Assembly (NCBI GenBank): GCA_963708775.1
Contig: CAVPTI010000017.1
Location: 1-64,000, forward strand
Direction of reading: 5' to 3'
Source of the DNA: JAGVSR01 sp963708775
Lineage (GTDB): Bacteria; Pseudomonadota; Alphaproteobacteria; Rhizobiales; Hyphomicrobiaceae
DNA length: 64,000 bases
Shown here one piece after another: positions 1-9,105 of the stretch. Position 1 is the stretch's first letter, and each line of letters opens with the position of its first letter. Made by a program: the position numbers and the translations under genes. The notes under the pieces were generated by a model. It saw nothing but the letters and a program-made list of their open reading frames with translations, made no database searches and had not been told where the DNA came from.

Positions 1-317
1 CTGGAGATATCCTCGCGGCGCTTCAGATACTCGTCATGATCGATTTCCCCGCGGGCGTATCGCTCGTCCAGAATGTCACGAGCCAATCTTGGAGACGTGT
101 GTGTTCCACTCTCGATCGGAGCAAGCCAACGAACCAATGCCACGATGATCGCCATGAAGACCGCGAGCCAAAGAAGCATCCACAGCGGACCGAGCCACAC
201 GCCGCCGCCCCAGCCCATCCAATCGTGCATTCGCCAATGGCCATCATCCGGCTGGGCCAACGCCGGATGCGCTGCTCCAGAAGTAGCAAGAAGAACCAGT
301 GTAATAATCTGCCACAT
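1..317 (-). CDS. SHOCT-domain small membrane protein, 3' end cut by window edge
   Basis: An open frame starts at an ATG (315-317) behind an AAGGTG ribosome site and runs off the window without a stop. The first 22 residues look like a signal peptide ending near ALA. A Trp/Gly/Met-rich stretch follows, then one strong membrane helix (about residues 46-62). The tail reads ARDILDERYARGEIDHDEYL, a textbook SHOCT domain (short C-terminal domain with RYA-GEI-EY-RR). SHOCT proteins are small, often membrane-bound, and frequently lie near metal or stress genes; their biochemical role is not settled. The DUF992-like gene 70 bases upstream has the same orientation, so the two could be co-transcribed. 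The family call is firm; the function is unknown. Confidence 0.85.
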   Translation of the reverse strand, partial: MWQIITLVLLATSGAAHPALAQPDDGHWRMHDWMGWGGGVWLGPLWMLLWLAVFMAIIVALVRWLAPIESGTHTSPRLARDILDERYARGEIDHDEYLKRREDIS

Positions 318-386
318 GACACACCTTACCAACTTGGCGCTAAGCAGGCCATCTCAGCACTTACTTTGAGAGCGAAGTGGCGACAG

Positions 387-863
387 TCATGCCTGTGCGC
401 GGACGAGCGTTAAAATCATGACTGCCGTCGTCCACTTGGGCTGCTTCCCTCCGACCAAGGGATCGAGTTCAAGCCGGACGCTCTCGTCGTCCTGGCCTGT
501 CAGGATTCGGACGCGACCCTCAGCGGGTCCACCCTCGCTAGAAAATGTCTGGCCGATACTGGCGCGGGGATTTGGCGTGTCCTGCGCAGATCGAACGATC
601 CAATGCGTCGGCAGGTCGCCAACGAGGTCAGCGGTACGTTCTGTATTGAATGACCCCGTGTAAATCGCCTCCGATGCTGCCGTCGACGACACGTATATGC
701 AATTGATGGCATGAGCGTCGCTGTCCGACGCTGGTTCGTAGCGAACTGCCGCGTGGCAAGACAGGTCCCCGACTGGCGTGTCGAGTTTGGAACGAGACCC
801 GCCGTCCCGAGCCGGTCCTGCGAGCCCAAGAAGCGCGAGCAGTAGGAGCGAAGTGGATCGCAT
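387..863 (-). CDS. Secreted hypothetical protein, DUF992-like
   Basis: About 158 residues from the ATG at 861-863, which opens a clear signal peptide (MRSTSLLLLALLGLAGPA). An AGG lies 11 bases upstream. A longer frame to 1010 would bury that signal, so the shorter start is preferred. The mature part has two cysteines about 15 residues apart (DLSCHAAV and AINCIYV), a YTGSF segment and a C-terminal stretch LVGG...AVMILTLV. This spacing resembles the DUF992 family of small periplasmic proteins of Rhizobiales, but the match is by eye and weak. No catalytic motif is visible. The product is probably periplasmic; its function is not recognised. Confidence 0.6.
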   Translation of the reverse strand: MRSTSLLLLALLGLAGPARDGGSRSKLDTPVGDLSCHAAVRYEPASDSDAHAINCIYVSSTAASEAIYTGSFNTERTADLVGDLPTHWIVRSAQDTPNPRASIGQTFSSEGGPAEGRVRILTGQDDESVRLELDPLVGGKQPKWTTAVMILTLVRAQA

Positions 864-891
864 AGCCTGACCTGTCATCTCAAAAATCACA

Positions 892-1258
892 TCAGGTTTC
901 GAAGAGAAACGCCGCACCGATAGCCGTGGCCGCCAAAGCGAGCGCGAACGGAATGATAAGAATTTGGATCCAAGCGTCCGCAGCAGGAAGGTGGCCTGTT
1001 GCAGTATCAACGGAAGAGCCTGCGAACGATTCGGTGCTCACCGGATCGTTCCGCAACTGCTGTCGCACCGTGTGGCGCATCGCGAACAGAATACCACCGA
1101 CGACCGACGAAAAAGACGAAGACGATGGCCAAAGAGAAATCAGTCTCTCGGTCTCGGCCGAATGCGAACCAAGCCGCCAGCAAGAGCCAAACAAAGCAAA
1201 GCGCCACCGAAAGGTAGACGACGTTGGGTAGTTCTGCGCCCGGTGCCAGCCGCTTCAT
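892..1258 (-). CDS. Conserved 3-helix membrane protein, one frameshift
   Basis: Two overlapping frames on the minus strand join into one protein. It starts MKRLAPGAELPNVVYLS at 1258, with helix 1 near residues 15-33 and helix 2 near 43-60. The reading then has to jump frame near base 1105 to continue GGILFAMRHTVRQQLRND, and it ends with a third helix (ILIIPFALALAATAIGAAFL) before the stop at 892. The repaired length is about 120 residues. The break looks like one surplus base, since both halves are intact and complementary. Similar to small membrane proteins of Hyphomicrobiales that I cannot name; no function is assigned. It could be a true pseudogene, but a base-calling error fits the rest of the window better. 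Confidence 0.55.
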
Positions 1259-1423
1259 CGGCGCCAAGGCTCCCGATTTGGCCTCAGTCAACCGGGAGGC
1301 AGCGACGGAAGGAGGCGAGGAGGCTTTACGAATGGATCGCCGCTCCGAAGCCGTAGGAGAGAGTGTCGTTCCGATGAACATGGCGCCACCTCGCGCTTCA
1401 CCCCCGCTGAGATCTAACGTGCG

Positions 1424-2299
1424 CTAACCGTGCGCCGATGCGGCCGGCGGGGCCGCCCGAGGCGCTGTGATCAGCTGGTTCTGTTCGTTGACGAGCGGCA
1501 CACCATAATCGAGCAGGATCTTGTCGATCTCGGCCCGATGCTTCGCAAGAGTTTCGTTGAGTTGCCGCTTCCATGCGGAATCTGTCGGACGGACCCCGAT
1601 ACTGATCCGGTATTCGATCTTGGCGTTGCCCTCGTGCTCTTCGAGGATAGGGCTTGCGTTGAGACGGTCACGGAGTTCGCGCATCTCGTAGCCGGCATAA
1701 GGTCCCCAAAGTACACCGACGTCGATGTCGCCCGAGAGGACATCGTTGATGATTTCCCTCTCGGGATCATTGTAACGTCTGTCCACGTTCATGAGGTAGG
1801 ATTTGGCGTTGGCCATTAGTCCGTTCGCCGCGATGAAGTTGCCGATCGGGCCGCCCTGATTGCTCAACCTCTTGCCCTTGAGCCGCGGATCGGAGAGCGA
1901 GTGAACTCCATCGAGGTCCGCGTCCTTGCGGAAAACCAGAACATATGTGGATCGGTAATACGGGTTCGTATTCATGGTCGTCGAGTCTTCTTGAACCGTC
2001 CCCATGACCATGTCGCAGCGCTTTGCCGTGAGCGTATTCCTAATCAGACCGTACCCGCCCGGATACCAAGTGTACGACAACGGAACGTTCAAATTGGCTG
2101 CGATGATCTCCGCAATCTTGTTATCGAAGCCTTCGCCCTTGTCGTTGGTATAGGGCATGTTGCTCGGGATGGCACAAATGCGAAGCACTTCCCGGTTGAC
2201 GAGGTCGGCGTAGTTGCCCGACGCAGCTATTCCAGCTGTCGGCAGCAGGGCCATCATCGCAACGCACGCGAAGGTTCGGTAGTGAAGGGCTCGCATCAT
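1424..2299 (-). CDS. Periplasmic substrate-binding protein, MxaJ-like (quinoprotein-associated type)
   Basis: About 291 residues. Two ATG codons (2299 and 2296) follow an AGGAG site; either opens a signal peptide ending AGIAA. The mature protein is a single family-3-type binding domain: VLRICAIPSNMPYTN near the start, a GFDNKIAEIIA segment, TLTAKRCDMVMGTVQ in the middle, and DIDVGVLWGPYAGY near the C-terminus. This pattern and the lack of adjacent permease genes fit the MxaJ family, binding proteins linked to PQQ alcohol dehydrogenases in methylotrophs. No methanol dehydrogenase (mxaF/xoxF) or cytochrome gene is in the window, so the partner is unknown. It could instead be an orphan amino-acid binding protein. 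Fold is sure; the quinoprotein link is inference. Confidence 0.7.
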   Translation of the reverse strand: MMRALHYRTFACVAMMALLPTAGIAASGNYADLVNREVLRICAIPSNMPYTNDKGEGFDNKIAEIIAANLNVPLSYTWYPGGYGLIRNTLTAKRCDMVMGTVQEDSTTMNTNPYYRSTYVLVFRKDADLDGVHSLSDPRLKGKRLSNQGGPIGNFIAANGLMANAKSYLMNVDRRYNDPEREIINDVLSGDIDVGVLWGPYAGYEMRELRDRLNASPILEEHEGNAKIEYRISIGVRPTDSAWKRQLNETLAKHRAEIDKILLDYGVPLVNEQNQLITAPRAAPPAASAHG

Positions 2300-3134
2300 G
2301 AACTCCTGATGGAAAGCGGCGGGATCGGCGAACTGCACGCCATCCGCTCACCTCATTTGTAAGACACATTAGCGCTATAATATTTCCGCCATCTCGCGCC
2401 TTTCATACAGATTGGTAAGCTGCGGCCTGCCACCGGCGTACAGCGGCGGCAAGGTCAGCTTTCAGCAGCAGACCGGATCTAAAACGAGATGCGAATCGAG
2501 TGGCGGTTTTGACCCCAATGTATGGACCGGCTGCGGTCCGCAAGAGAGATATACGCGTGGAGATCGGAAGTCGCTAATATGTATCCGGCCTGTTTTATCG
2601 GCTCGCGGGCTGTGGCCATGATGGGAATACGCACGCGCCAGTGGTCTCATTGCGGAAAGGCTCCAAGGAGCCATTGGGGTCATCAGACGTTGCGGGCGTT
2701 TCTTGATCCATTCCATACAGTCAACTCAGTCGCGAACTTTCTGGTGCCGGCTAGATTGCCTCTGCCGTGCGTACATGACTGTCGAACGTCCCACCGTTCC
2801 GCAGGATGCTCCAAGCAATGCGAGCAAGTTTATTGGCGAGAGCTGTTGCGAGCTTGTACTTGGTGCATGCGCGTTGATGCTTGCTCCAACCACCGGCCGA
2901 AGCTGAACTTCAGCCAGTTCTTCGGTCGCATCAGAATGATGTGGGCCGCCTGAAAGAAGAGTGTTGCAAATAGCGATTGCCTTGCTAGAAATGCGCCCGA
3001 GATAGAAATTCGTAGAACAGCAGATTTAGCGATCGCTGGGCGAGTAGTGCTCAGCAGTTGACCACCTCGCCCGCCTAAATTCGCGAAGCCCCGGTCGAAG
3101 TCGCACTATATGCCATAGGAAGCCGGACAAGTAG
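2300..3134. other. Intergenic stretch with transposase debris
   Basis: No intact gene is visible in these 835 bases. The part from about 2750 to 3010 holds a decayed IS110-type transposase end on the minus strand, listed separately. The remainder (2300-2750 and 3010-3134) has only short overlapping frames on both strands with no recognisable protein, no clear terminator and no repeat that I can see. It separates the MxaJ-like gene, which reads left, from the ATPase gene, which reads right, so promoters for both must lie here. Confidence 0.6.
2751..3010 (-). mobile_element. IS110-family transposase, C-terminal remnant
   Basis: On the minus strand, three frames in turn spell the end of an IS110-family transposase: LGRISSK, GNRYLQ, then TLFFQAAHIILMRPKNWLKF with FGRWLEQAS, then TKYKLATALANKLARIAWSI and a stop at 2751-2753. 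IS110 transposases typically end with a helix-hairpin-helix part followed by a G-R-L-L-x-x-A block, W-x-x-L, and ALANK-x-AR-x-W-x-x-L, all seen here in order. At least three frame breaks separate the pieces, and the N-terminal DEDD nuclease part is missing. This is a dead fragment, useful as a marker of past insertion between the MxaJ-like gene and the ATPase. Confidence 0.75.
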
Positions 3135-5596
3135 ATGAGTGGCTCAACCGTTGTTCTTCCATATTGGAGCCAAGATGCTTCCGCGCTGGCTGCGGCCTTG
3201 CATTCGGGTCCCGGAGGTCTGTCATCCGATCGAGCTGCCGCGCAGCTTCTCCTGATCGGCCCCAACAGCGTTGAAGATGCGCCGCGCCTGAGCGCACTTC
3301 GCCTTCTTCTGCGCCAATTTGAGAGCCCGCTCGTCCTCATCTTGGCTTTCGCCGCGGCGATCTCGCTGGTTCTGCAACAATGGGTGGACGCCGCAATCAT
3401 TCTGGCGATCGTCCTCGGCAGTTCGCTCCTCGGCTTCTTTCAGGAATACCGGGCATCGACGGCGGTCGAAGAACTAAAGCGCCGTCTGGCGCTGATGTGC
3501 CGTGTGGTGCGTGACGGGGTGGAGCAGACGGTGCCCGTGAGCACGATCGTGCCGGGCGACCTCATCCTTCTTTCGGCGGGCAATCTGATCCCGGCCGATG
3601 GCCTTGTGATCGAGGCGGAGGACTTTCTCGTCAGCGAAGCGAGCATGACGGGCGAGTCATTCCCCGTCGAAAAGCGGCCTGGAGTAATTTCGCCGGATGC
3701 ACCAATCGCGGCCCGGACGAATGCAGTCTTTCTGGGCGCATCGGTGCGTAGCGGCACGGCGAAGATGCTGGCCGTGAAGACCGGTCGACAGACCGAATTT
3801 GGCGCGATCGCAGCACGGCTCAGAGCGCGACCGCCCGAGACCGATTTCGCGCGCGGCGTGCGGCAGTTCGGTTATCTGCTCATTCGCGTGATGGTTGTCA
3901 TCGTGCTGTTTGTGCTGACGGTGAACTTGCTGCTCGGTCGCCCGCTGATCGGGTCACTGTTGTTTGCCGTGGCCTTCGCGGTCGGCCTGTCGCCGGAGCT
4001 GTTGCCGGCGATCATCAGCGTGACCCTCTCCGCCGGCGCCCGCGCCATGAGCAAGCGAGGCGTCATCGTCCGCCGCCTGGATGCCATCGAGAACCTCGGC
4101 AGCATGGACATCCTGTGCACCGATAAGACGGGCACGCTGACCGAGGGGACGATCGTCTTGAGCGACGCCCTCGACGCAGGAAATCGCCCTTCGGACGAAG
4201 TTCGCCGGCTTGCCTTTCTCAATGCGGCATTCGAGACCGGCATCGAGAATCCGCTCGATGCCGCGATCGTGGCCGCGGGCGAGGCGGCCGGGCTGACGAT
4301 CCACGGCTTCTCCAAGATCGACGAGATCCCCTACGACTTCCTTCGCCGTCGCCTCACCATCGTCGTGGCAGAGAATGATGTGCCTTCGCAGCATCTCATC
4401 GTCACCAAGGGCGCGTTCGCGAATGTGCTGGACGTCTGCTCATCGCTGGACCGCGACGGTGTGGAGGTTCCGCTGGATGCACAGCGGCGCGCAGAACTCG
4501 AGGCGGTCTTCAAGGCCAAGGGGGCCGAGGGCTTCCGGGTTCTGGCCGTGGCGACACGGAAAGTCGCCGCGAAGGCACACTATAGCCGTGATGACGAACA
4601 GGACATGACGTTTCGCGGCTTTCTTGTCTTTCTGGACCCGCCCAAAGCGGATGCACGACGCACGATCCACGATCTCAACCAGCTCGGAATCCGCATCAAG
4701 GTCATCAGCGGCGACAATCGCTATGTGACGGCCCATCTGGCGGAGGCCGTTGGCCTCAATGCGAAATCGATGCTTACCGGCGAAGAGCTGGCGACGATCA
4801 GGGATGAGGCGTTGTGGCATCTCGCGCCACGCACCGATCTCTTCGTCGAAATCGATCCGCAGCAGAAGGAGCGGATCGTCCGCGCCTTGCAGCGAGCCGG
4901 GCACTCGGTCGGCTATCTCGGCGATGGCATCAACGATGCGCCTGCCCTGCATGCGGCCGATGTCGGCATCTCGGTTGAGGAGGCCGTGGATGTCGCGCGC
5001 GAAAGTGCGGACATCATCCTGCTGAGTCGCGATCTGGACGTCTTGCGTTCAGGCGTCGAGGACGGCAGGCGAACCTTCGCCAACACGCTCAAGTACATCT
5101 CGATCACTACCAGCGCAAACTTCGGCAACATGGTCAGCATGGCTCTGGCGACGCCGTTGTTGCCGTTCCTGCCGCTCGCCGCTAAGCAGATTCTGCTGAA
5201 CAACTTTCTCTCCGACGTGCCGTCAATCGCGATCTCGAGCGACAATGTCGATCCGGAACGCGTCTCCGCCCTCAGCGCTGGAACATCAAGGAAATCCAGC
5301 AGTTCATGGTCGTCTTCGGACTGATCAGCTCGGCGTTCGATCTGTTGACGTTCGCGGTGCTGCTGCTGGTCTTCCATGCGAACGAGGCGACGTTCCAGAC
5401 CTCATGGTTCATGATTTCGCTACTGACTGAACTTGCCGTCGTTCTCGTTCTGCGGACGCACAAGCCCGCATTTCGCAGCAGGCCGAGTCGGTTGTTGCTG
5501 TGGTCAACACTTGCAGTCGCTGCCGCGACCCTCGCGATCCCGTTTCTCGGGGCTGTGAGTTCAGTGTTTGGATTTGTGCCGCTCTCGACCATTTGA
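3135..5596 (+). CDS. mgtA: Magnesium-importing P-type ATPase, MgtA/MgtB type (one frameshift)
   Basis: A P-type ATPase of about 820 residues after repair. It shows the actuator motif TGES near residue 170, the phosphorylation site CTDKTGTLTEG near residue 330 and the hinge GDGINDAPALHAADVGIS near residue 595. The MgtA signature DNVDPE lies near residue 700. The frame then breaks near base 5267, and the next frame continues QRWNIKEIQQFMVVFGLISS with the last membrane helices to the stop at 5596. Adding one C to the CC at this point would give VSRPQRW and restore the frame, so a base-calling loss is likely. P3B pumps of this type bring Mg2+ into the cytoplasm. No PhoQ-like regulator or obvious Mg2+ leader is visible upstream. 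Confidence 0.85.
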
Positions 5597-5810
5597 AATG
5601 GGCACCGTAGTCGCGGTCGTTTCAGGGTATATCGTGGCGACCGAGGCAGCGAAATCGTGGTTCTATCGTTCCCCGGCTCGGCTCACTTAGGAAACCCTTC
5701 AGAATAGTTCGGTGGTATTCGAGTGGTGCTGAGCACTTTGATACTCGTCAAGGTGGATCGAAGTCGTTGCAGCCCAATAGCGCATCCGCCTGTGAGTCCC
5801 TTGGCCAGCA

Positions 5811-7037
5811 GTGGCCGGCGATCTTGAAATTCTAGGGAAAGCCCGCTGTGAAAGCCCCGCAGTGTTCGAGATGCAGATTATGCCAGTAAATTCTCTTGAC
5901 ACCGGACTGCCCGGGCTGGCGCTCGTGCGAACGCGGCTTGCGCTACAGCTTCGCGCAAGTGGCAACTGGATGGTGGCGCACATCGACCACCTGGAAAAGC
6001 TCGTCGATGAAACGGCAGCAGCCGTCGGAGATGAAGCTATCTCAGTTATCGATATGAAGGATGTCTTGGCGCTCGATACCTATGGCGCCTTACTACTTGT
6101 TCGCCTGATGCGTCCCCGCGCCGGGGAGGCCACGGCCCCTCATGTTGTCAACCTGCCCGTTCATCTTCAACCGCTATTCGACGAGGTTTTGATATCCTCC
6201 AGGTCGCCACCACCGCCTGCCAGGCCAAAGACGAACAAGTTCGTCGATTACACGGAGGCCATTGGACATGGCGTAGCGGATGGATGGAAAGACCTCGTTG
6301 CGCTGGCTGAAATGTTAGGCGCACTCTGCACGGCGATCTTCAACACGCTCCTTCGGCCGAGCCGGTTCCGGCTCACCTCTGCCGTGCACCATTTGGACAG
6401 GGTCGGCTGGCAAGCGGTTCCGATCATCCTCCTCATCACCTTTCTTATCGGTGGCATCATTGCGCAGCAGGGAATCTTCCATTTCCGGAAGTTCGGTGCC
6501 GACGTGTATGTCGTCGACATGGTTGGAATACTTGTCCTACGAGAGATCGGCGTTCTCATCGTCGCCATCATGGTGGCGGGTCGCTCGGGAAGTTCCTACA
6601 CGGCTGAGCTCGGCTCCATGAAAATGCGAGAGGAAATCGATGCCTTGCAGACCATGGGTCTGGACCCCGTTGAAGTCCTCGTGCTTCCGCGCGTTGTTGC
6701 TCTGGTCATAGCGCTTCCGATCCTCACATTTCTGGGCTCGATATCCGCGCTTTACGGGGGTGAACTGGTTGCGTGGCTTTATGGGGGGATGAGCCCTGAT
6801 ATTTTCGTCGCCAGGCTCAGGGAAGCGATTTCCGTGACTCACTTCCAGGTTGGGATGATCAAGGCGCCGTTCATGGCGCTCGTGATCGGGCTCGTTGCGT
6901 GTGCGCAAGGCATGCAAGTCAAGGGCAGCGCGGAGTCGCTTGGACTGCAGACGACGTCCTCGGTCGTCAAGGCTATCTTTCTCGTTATTGTCCTGGACGG
7001 GCTATTTGCTGTGTTCTTTGCATCGATCGATATGTGA
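5811..7037 (+). CDS. MlaE-family ABC permease with N-terminal STAS-like domain
   Basis: About 408 residues from a GTG at 5811; ATG codons at 5871 and 5880 are alternatives with equally weak ribosome sites. Residues 35-125 look like a STAS-type domain (ISVIDMKDVLALDTYGALLL). The rest is an MlaE permease: a first helix near residue 200, QAVPIILLITFLIGGIIAQQ, the conserved loop AGRSGSSYTAELGSMK-REEIDAL, and further helices to the C-terminus. MlaE permeases sit in the inner membrane and move phospholipids between the membranes of Gram-negative cells together with an ATPase and an MCE protein. The next two genes provide exactly those, 3 and 9 bases apart, so this is one operon. Direction of lipid transport cannot be read from sequence. 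Confidence 0.88.
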   Translation: MAGDLEILGKARCESPAVFEMQIMPVNSLDTGLPGLALVRTRLALQLRASGNWMVAHIDHLEKLVDETAAAVGDEAISVIDMKDVLALDTYGALLLVRLMRPRAGEATAPHVVNLPVHLQPLFDEVLISSRSPPPPARPKTNKFVDYTEAIGHGVADGWKDLVALAEMLGALCTAIFNTLLRPSRFRLTSAVHHLDRVGWQAVPIILLITFLIGGIIAQQGIFHFRKFGADVYVVDMVGILVLREIGVLIVAIMVAGRSGSSYTAELGSMKMREEIDALQTMGLDPVEVLVLPRVVALVIALPILTFLGSISALYGGELVAWLYGGMSPDIFVARLREAISVTHFQVGMIKAPFMALVIGLVACAQGMQVKGSAESLGLQTTSSVVKAIFLVIVLDGLFAVFFASIDM

Positions 7038-7040
7038 ACC

Positions 7041-7820
7041 ATGACAACCGAGCCAGTCATCCGCATCAGGGACCTCGTTGTCGGCTTTGGCGCCCGCAAC
7101 GTGCTTGATCATGTATCTGTTGATGTCCACCGCGGTGAAATCTTCGGCTTTGTTGGGGGTTCAGGCAGCGGCAAATCCGTTCTGCTGCGCACGATCATCG
7201 GTCTTGTGCCGTCACGAGAGGGATCGGTCGATGTCTTGGGCACGCGCCTGACGGAGGCTACGGACGCTCAGCGGCGGTCCATAGAGCGAAGATGGGGCAT
7301 TCTCTTCCAGCAGGGGGCTTTATTCTCGTCGTTGAGTGTCCTTCAAAACATCCAGTTTCCTATGCGCGAGTTCCTCGACCTGTCTCCGCGCCTGCTGGAC
7401 GAGATGGCGAGGGTCAAGCTCGAGATGGTTGGACTGAAATCGGGCGACCACGACAAGCTGCCGTCGGAGCTATCAGGCGGAATGATCAAACGCGTCGGCT
7501 TGGCGCGAGCTTTGGCCATGGACCCGGAGCTCGTCTTTCTCGACGAACCGACATCGGGCCTTGATCCGATCTCGGCTGGCGACTTCGACAGTCTCATCAA
7601 GACACTGCAACAAACCTTGGGGCTGACCGTCTTCATGATCACGCACGATCTCCAGAGCCTTTATACCGTCTGTGATCGCGTTGGCGTCCTGGCGGACGGG
7701 AAGGTGGTGGCGTCGGGGCCTGTTGAGGACATCATCCAATCGCCCCACCCGTGGGTGCAGGCCTATTTCCGGGGGCGCCGCGGCGCGGCTCTCAACAGCC
7801 GCCTCTCAACCGTCAAATGA
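7041..7820 (+). CDS. MlaF-family ABC transporter ATPase
   Basis: A complete 259-residue ABC ATPase. Walker A is GGSGSGKSVLLR near residue 40. The signature LSGGMIKRVGLARAL, with the M-x-K-R variant typical of MlaF, lies near residue 150. Walker B is ELVFLDEPTSGLDP, and the switch histidine is in FMITHDL. It starts 3 bases after the permease stop and ends 9 bases before the MCE gene, so translation is likely coupled. Its job is to power the MlaE permease from the cytoplasmic side. No frameshift or odd residue is seen. The general Mla assignment is firm; whether the system maintains outer-membrane asymmetry as in Escherichia coli is inference. Confidence 0.92.
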   Translation: MTTEPVIRIRDLVVGFGARNVLDHVSVDVHRGEIFGFVGGSGSGKSVLLRTIIGLVPSREGSVDVLGTRLTEATDAQRRSIERRWGILFQQGALFSSLSVLQNIQFPMREFLDLSPRLLDEMARVKLEMVGLKSGDHDKLPSELSGGMIKRVGLARALAMDPELVFLDEPTSGLDPISAGDFDSLIKTLQQTLGLTVFMITHDLQSLYTVCDRVGVLADGKVVASGPVEDIIQSPHPWVQAYFRGRRGAALNSRLSTVK

Positions 7821-7829
7821 GTTCAAACC

Positions 7830-8987
7830 ATGGAAACAAGAGCACGTTACGCACTGATTGGGCTGTTCACCGTCGTCGTCGTTCTGGCGGGGTTCGCGTT
7901 CGTGTATTGGATTCAGAATGCGGGCGGTCTTGGTCAACGATCAGCTTATCGTGTCCGGTTCGATGGATCGGTGTCCGGATTGCTGGTCGGCTCGAACGTG
8001 CTGTTCAACGGGATGCGCGTGGGCGAAGTCACATCCCTGGAATTGGATAAGAAGCAGCCTAACATCGTGATGGCAACTCTCGCAGTAGACGCTGCCACAC
8101 CCATTCGAACCAACTCTTCCGTCGGAATGGACTTTCAAGGTTTGACCGGCGCTCCGGTCGTCGTTTTGAGCGGAGGTAGCCCCAACGCTCCTGCGCCGAC
8201 ATCCAATGACGGGCTTCCGCCTCTCCTTATTGCGGCGCCTGATGCCGGTCAGACATTGACGCAATCGGCGACGAGCACATTGAAGAGCTTCGACAAGGTC
8301 ATGTCTGAAAACGCTGAACCGCTACACACTGCTGTAAAGAACTTCAGCACGTTCTCGGATGTTTTATCGCGAAACTCCGAGCGCATAGATGGCATTCTTG
8401 CAGGCTTGGAGCGCATGACTGGAGGCTCCGCGGGGGCACCTCCAACGCCCGTCTACAGTCTGACCGTGCCCGCAGGTGCGCCAACATGTGCGGAAACAGC
8501 TGATTTGCAGCTCACGGTTCCCGAGCCAGCGGCGTTAACGGGGATCAGCACAAATAAGATCCCCCTAATGGGGACATTTCCGGACCCGCATGCCTTCGAT
8601 AAAGGCTTGCTTGCCGACACAATGCCTGCGCTCGTTCAAACAAAGATCATCGAAAGCCTTGAAAACTCGAATTGCTTCCGGTCTGTGACACGAAATATCG
8701 ATGGGCTTCAGTCTGACTTGCAGCTCGTGTTGGACATTCGCAACTTGTCCGTCTCGGCCAATCCCCAACCGACGGCAGACCTCGACGTGTCGGCCAAGTT
8801 GATATCAACTGACGGAAAAAATCTTGGCTCCAAAGTATTTCGCGAGTCTTCGGAGCTGAAGGGTACAAACGCGTCTGAAGCTGCCGCAGCACTTGATGAT
8901 GTATTTGGCAAGATGATCCGACAGCTCTCCCCGTGGATAGCGAGCATCTCAGCGAATCGGGAGAAAGCAGAAATGCCGCCTCCGTGA
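7830..8987 (+). CDS. MCE-domain protein (MlaD type) fused to a PqiC/ABC_trans_aux-like domain
   Basis: About 385 residues. One N-terminal membrane anchor (residues 8-27) is followed by a single MCE domain: RVRFDGSVSGLLVGSNVLFN, GMRVGEVTSLELD and ...GLTGAPVVVLSGG. A linker of about 100 residues follows. Residues 215-375 then resemble the periplasmic auxiliary lipoprotein domain of MCE systems (ABC_trans_aux, PqiC-like), with FRSVTRNIDGLQSDLQLVLD and a sandwich pattern to the end. In many bacteria this domain is a separate lipoprotein; here it is part of the MCE chain and so has no lipobox. The product would form the periplasmic lipid channel of the MlaE-MlaF transporter encoded just upstream. 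Confidence 0.85.
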   Translation: METRARYALIGLFTVVVVLAGFAFVYWIQNAGGLGQRSAYRVRFDGSVSGLLVGSNVLFNGMRVGEVTSLELDKKQPNIVMATLAVDAATPIRTNSSVGMDFQGLTGAPVVVLSGGSPNAPAPTSNDGLPPLLIAAPDAGQTLTQSATSTLKSFDKVMSENAEPLHTAVKNFSTFSDVLSRNSERIDGILAGLERMTGGSAGAPPTPVYSLTVPAGAPTCAETADLQLTVPEPAALTGISTNKIPLMGTFPDPHAFDKGLLADTMPALVQTKIIESLENSNCFRSVTRNIDGLQSDLQLVLDIRNLSVSANPQPTADLDVSAKLISTDGKNLGSKVFRESSELKGTNASEAAAALDDVFGKMIRQLSPWIASISANREKAEMPPP

Positions 8988-9105
8988 TCTGGTCACCTCG
9001 ACTGACTTTCTTTTTTGTTCGCGTTGAACTCAATTGCAGGCACGGCACGGATACCGTCACCACAAGTGAACCGGACAAATCGACGTGCAGCGCACCATCC
9101 AGGTG

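Noticed and set aside
2522..2953. 143-codon plus-strand frame in the intergenic region
   Set aside because: It lies antisense to the IS110 remnant, has no ribosome site and no recognisable domain.
5699..5983. Minus-strand frame across the MlaE start
   Set aside because: No domain, and it overlaps the well-supported permease gene.
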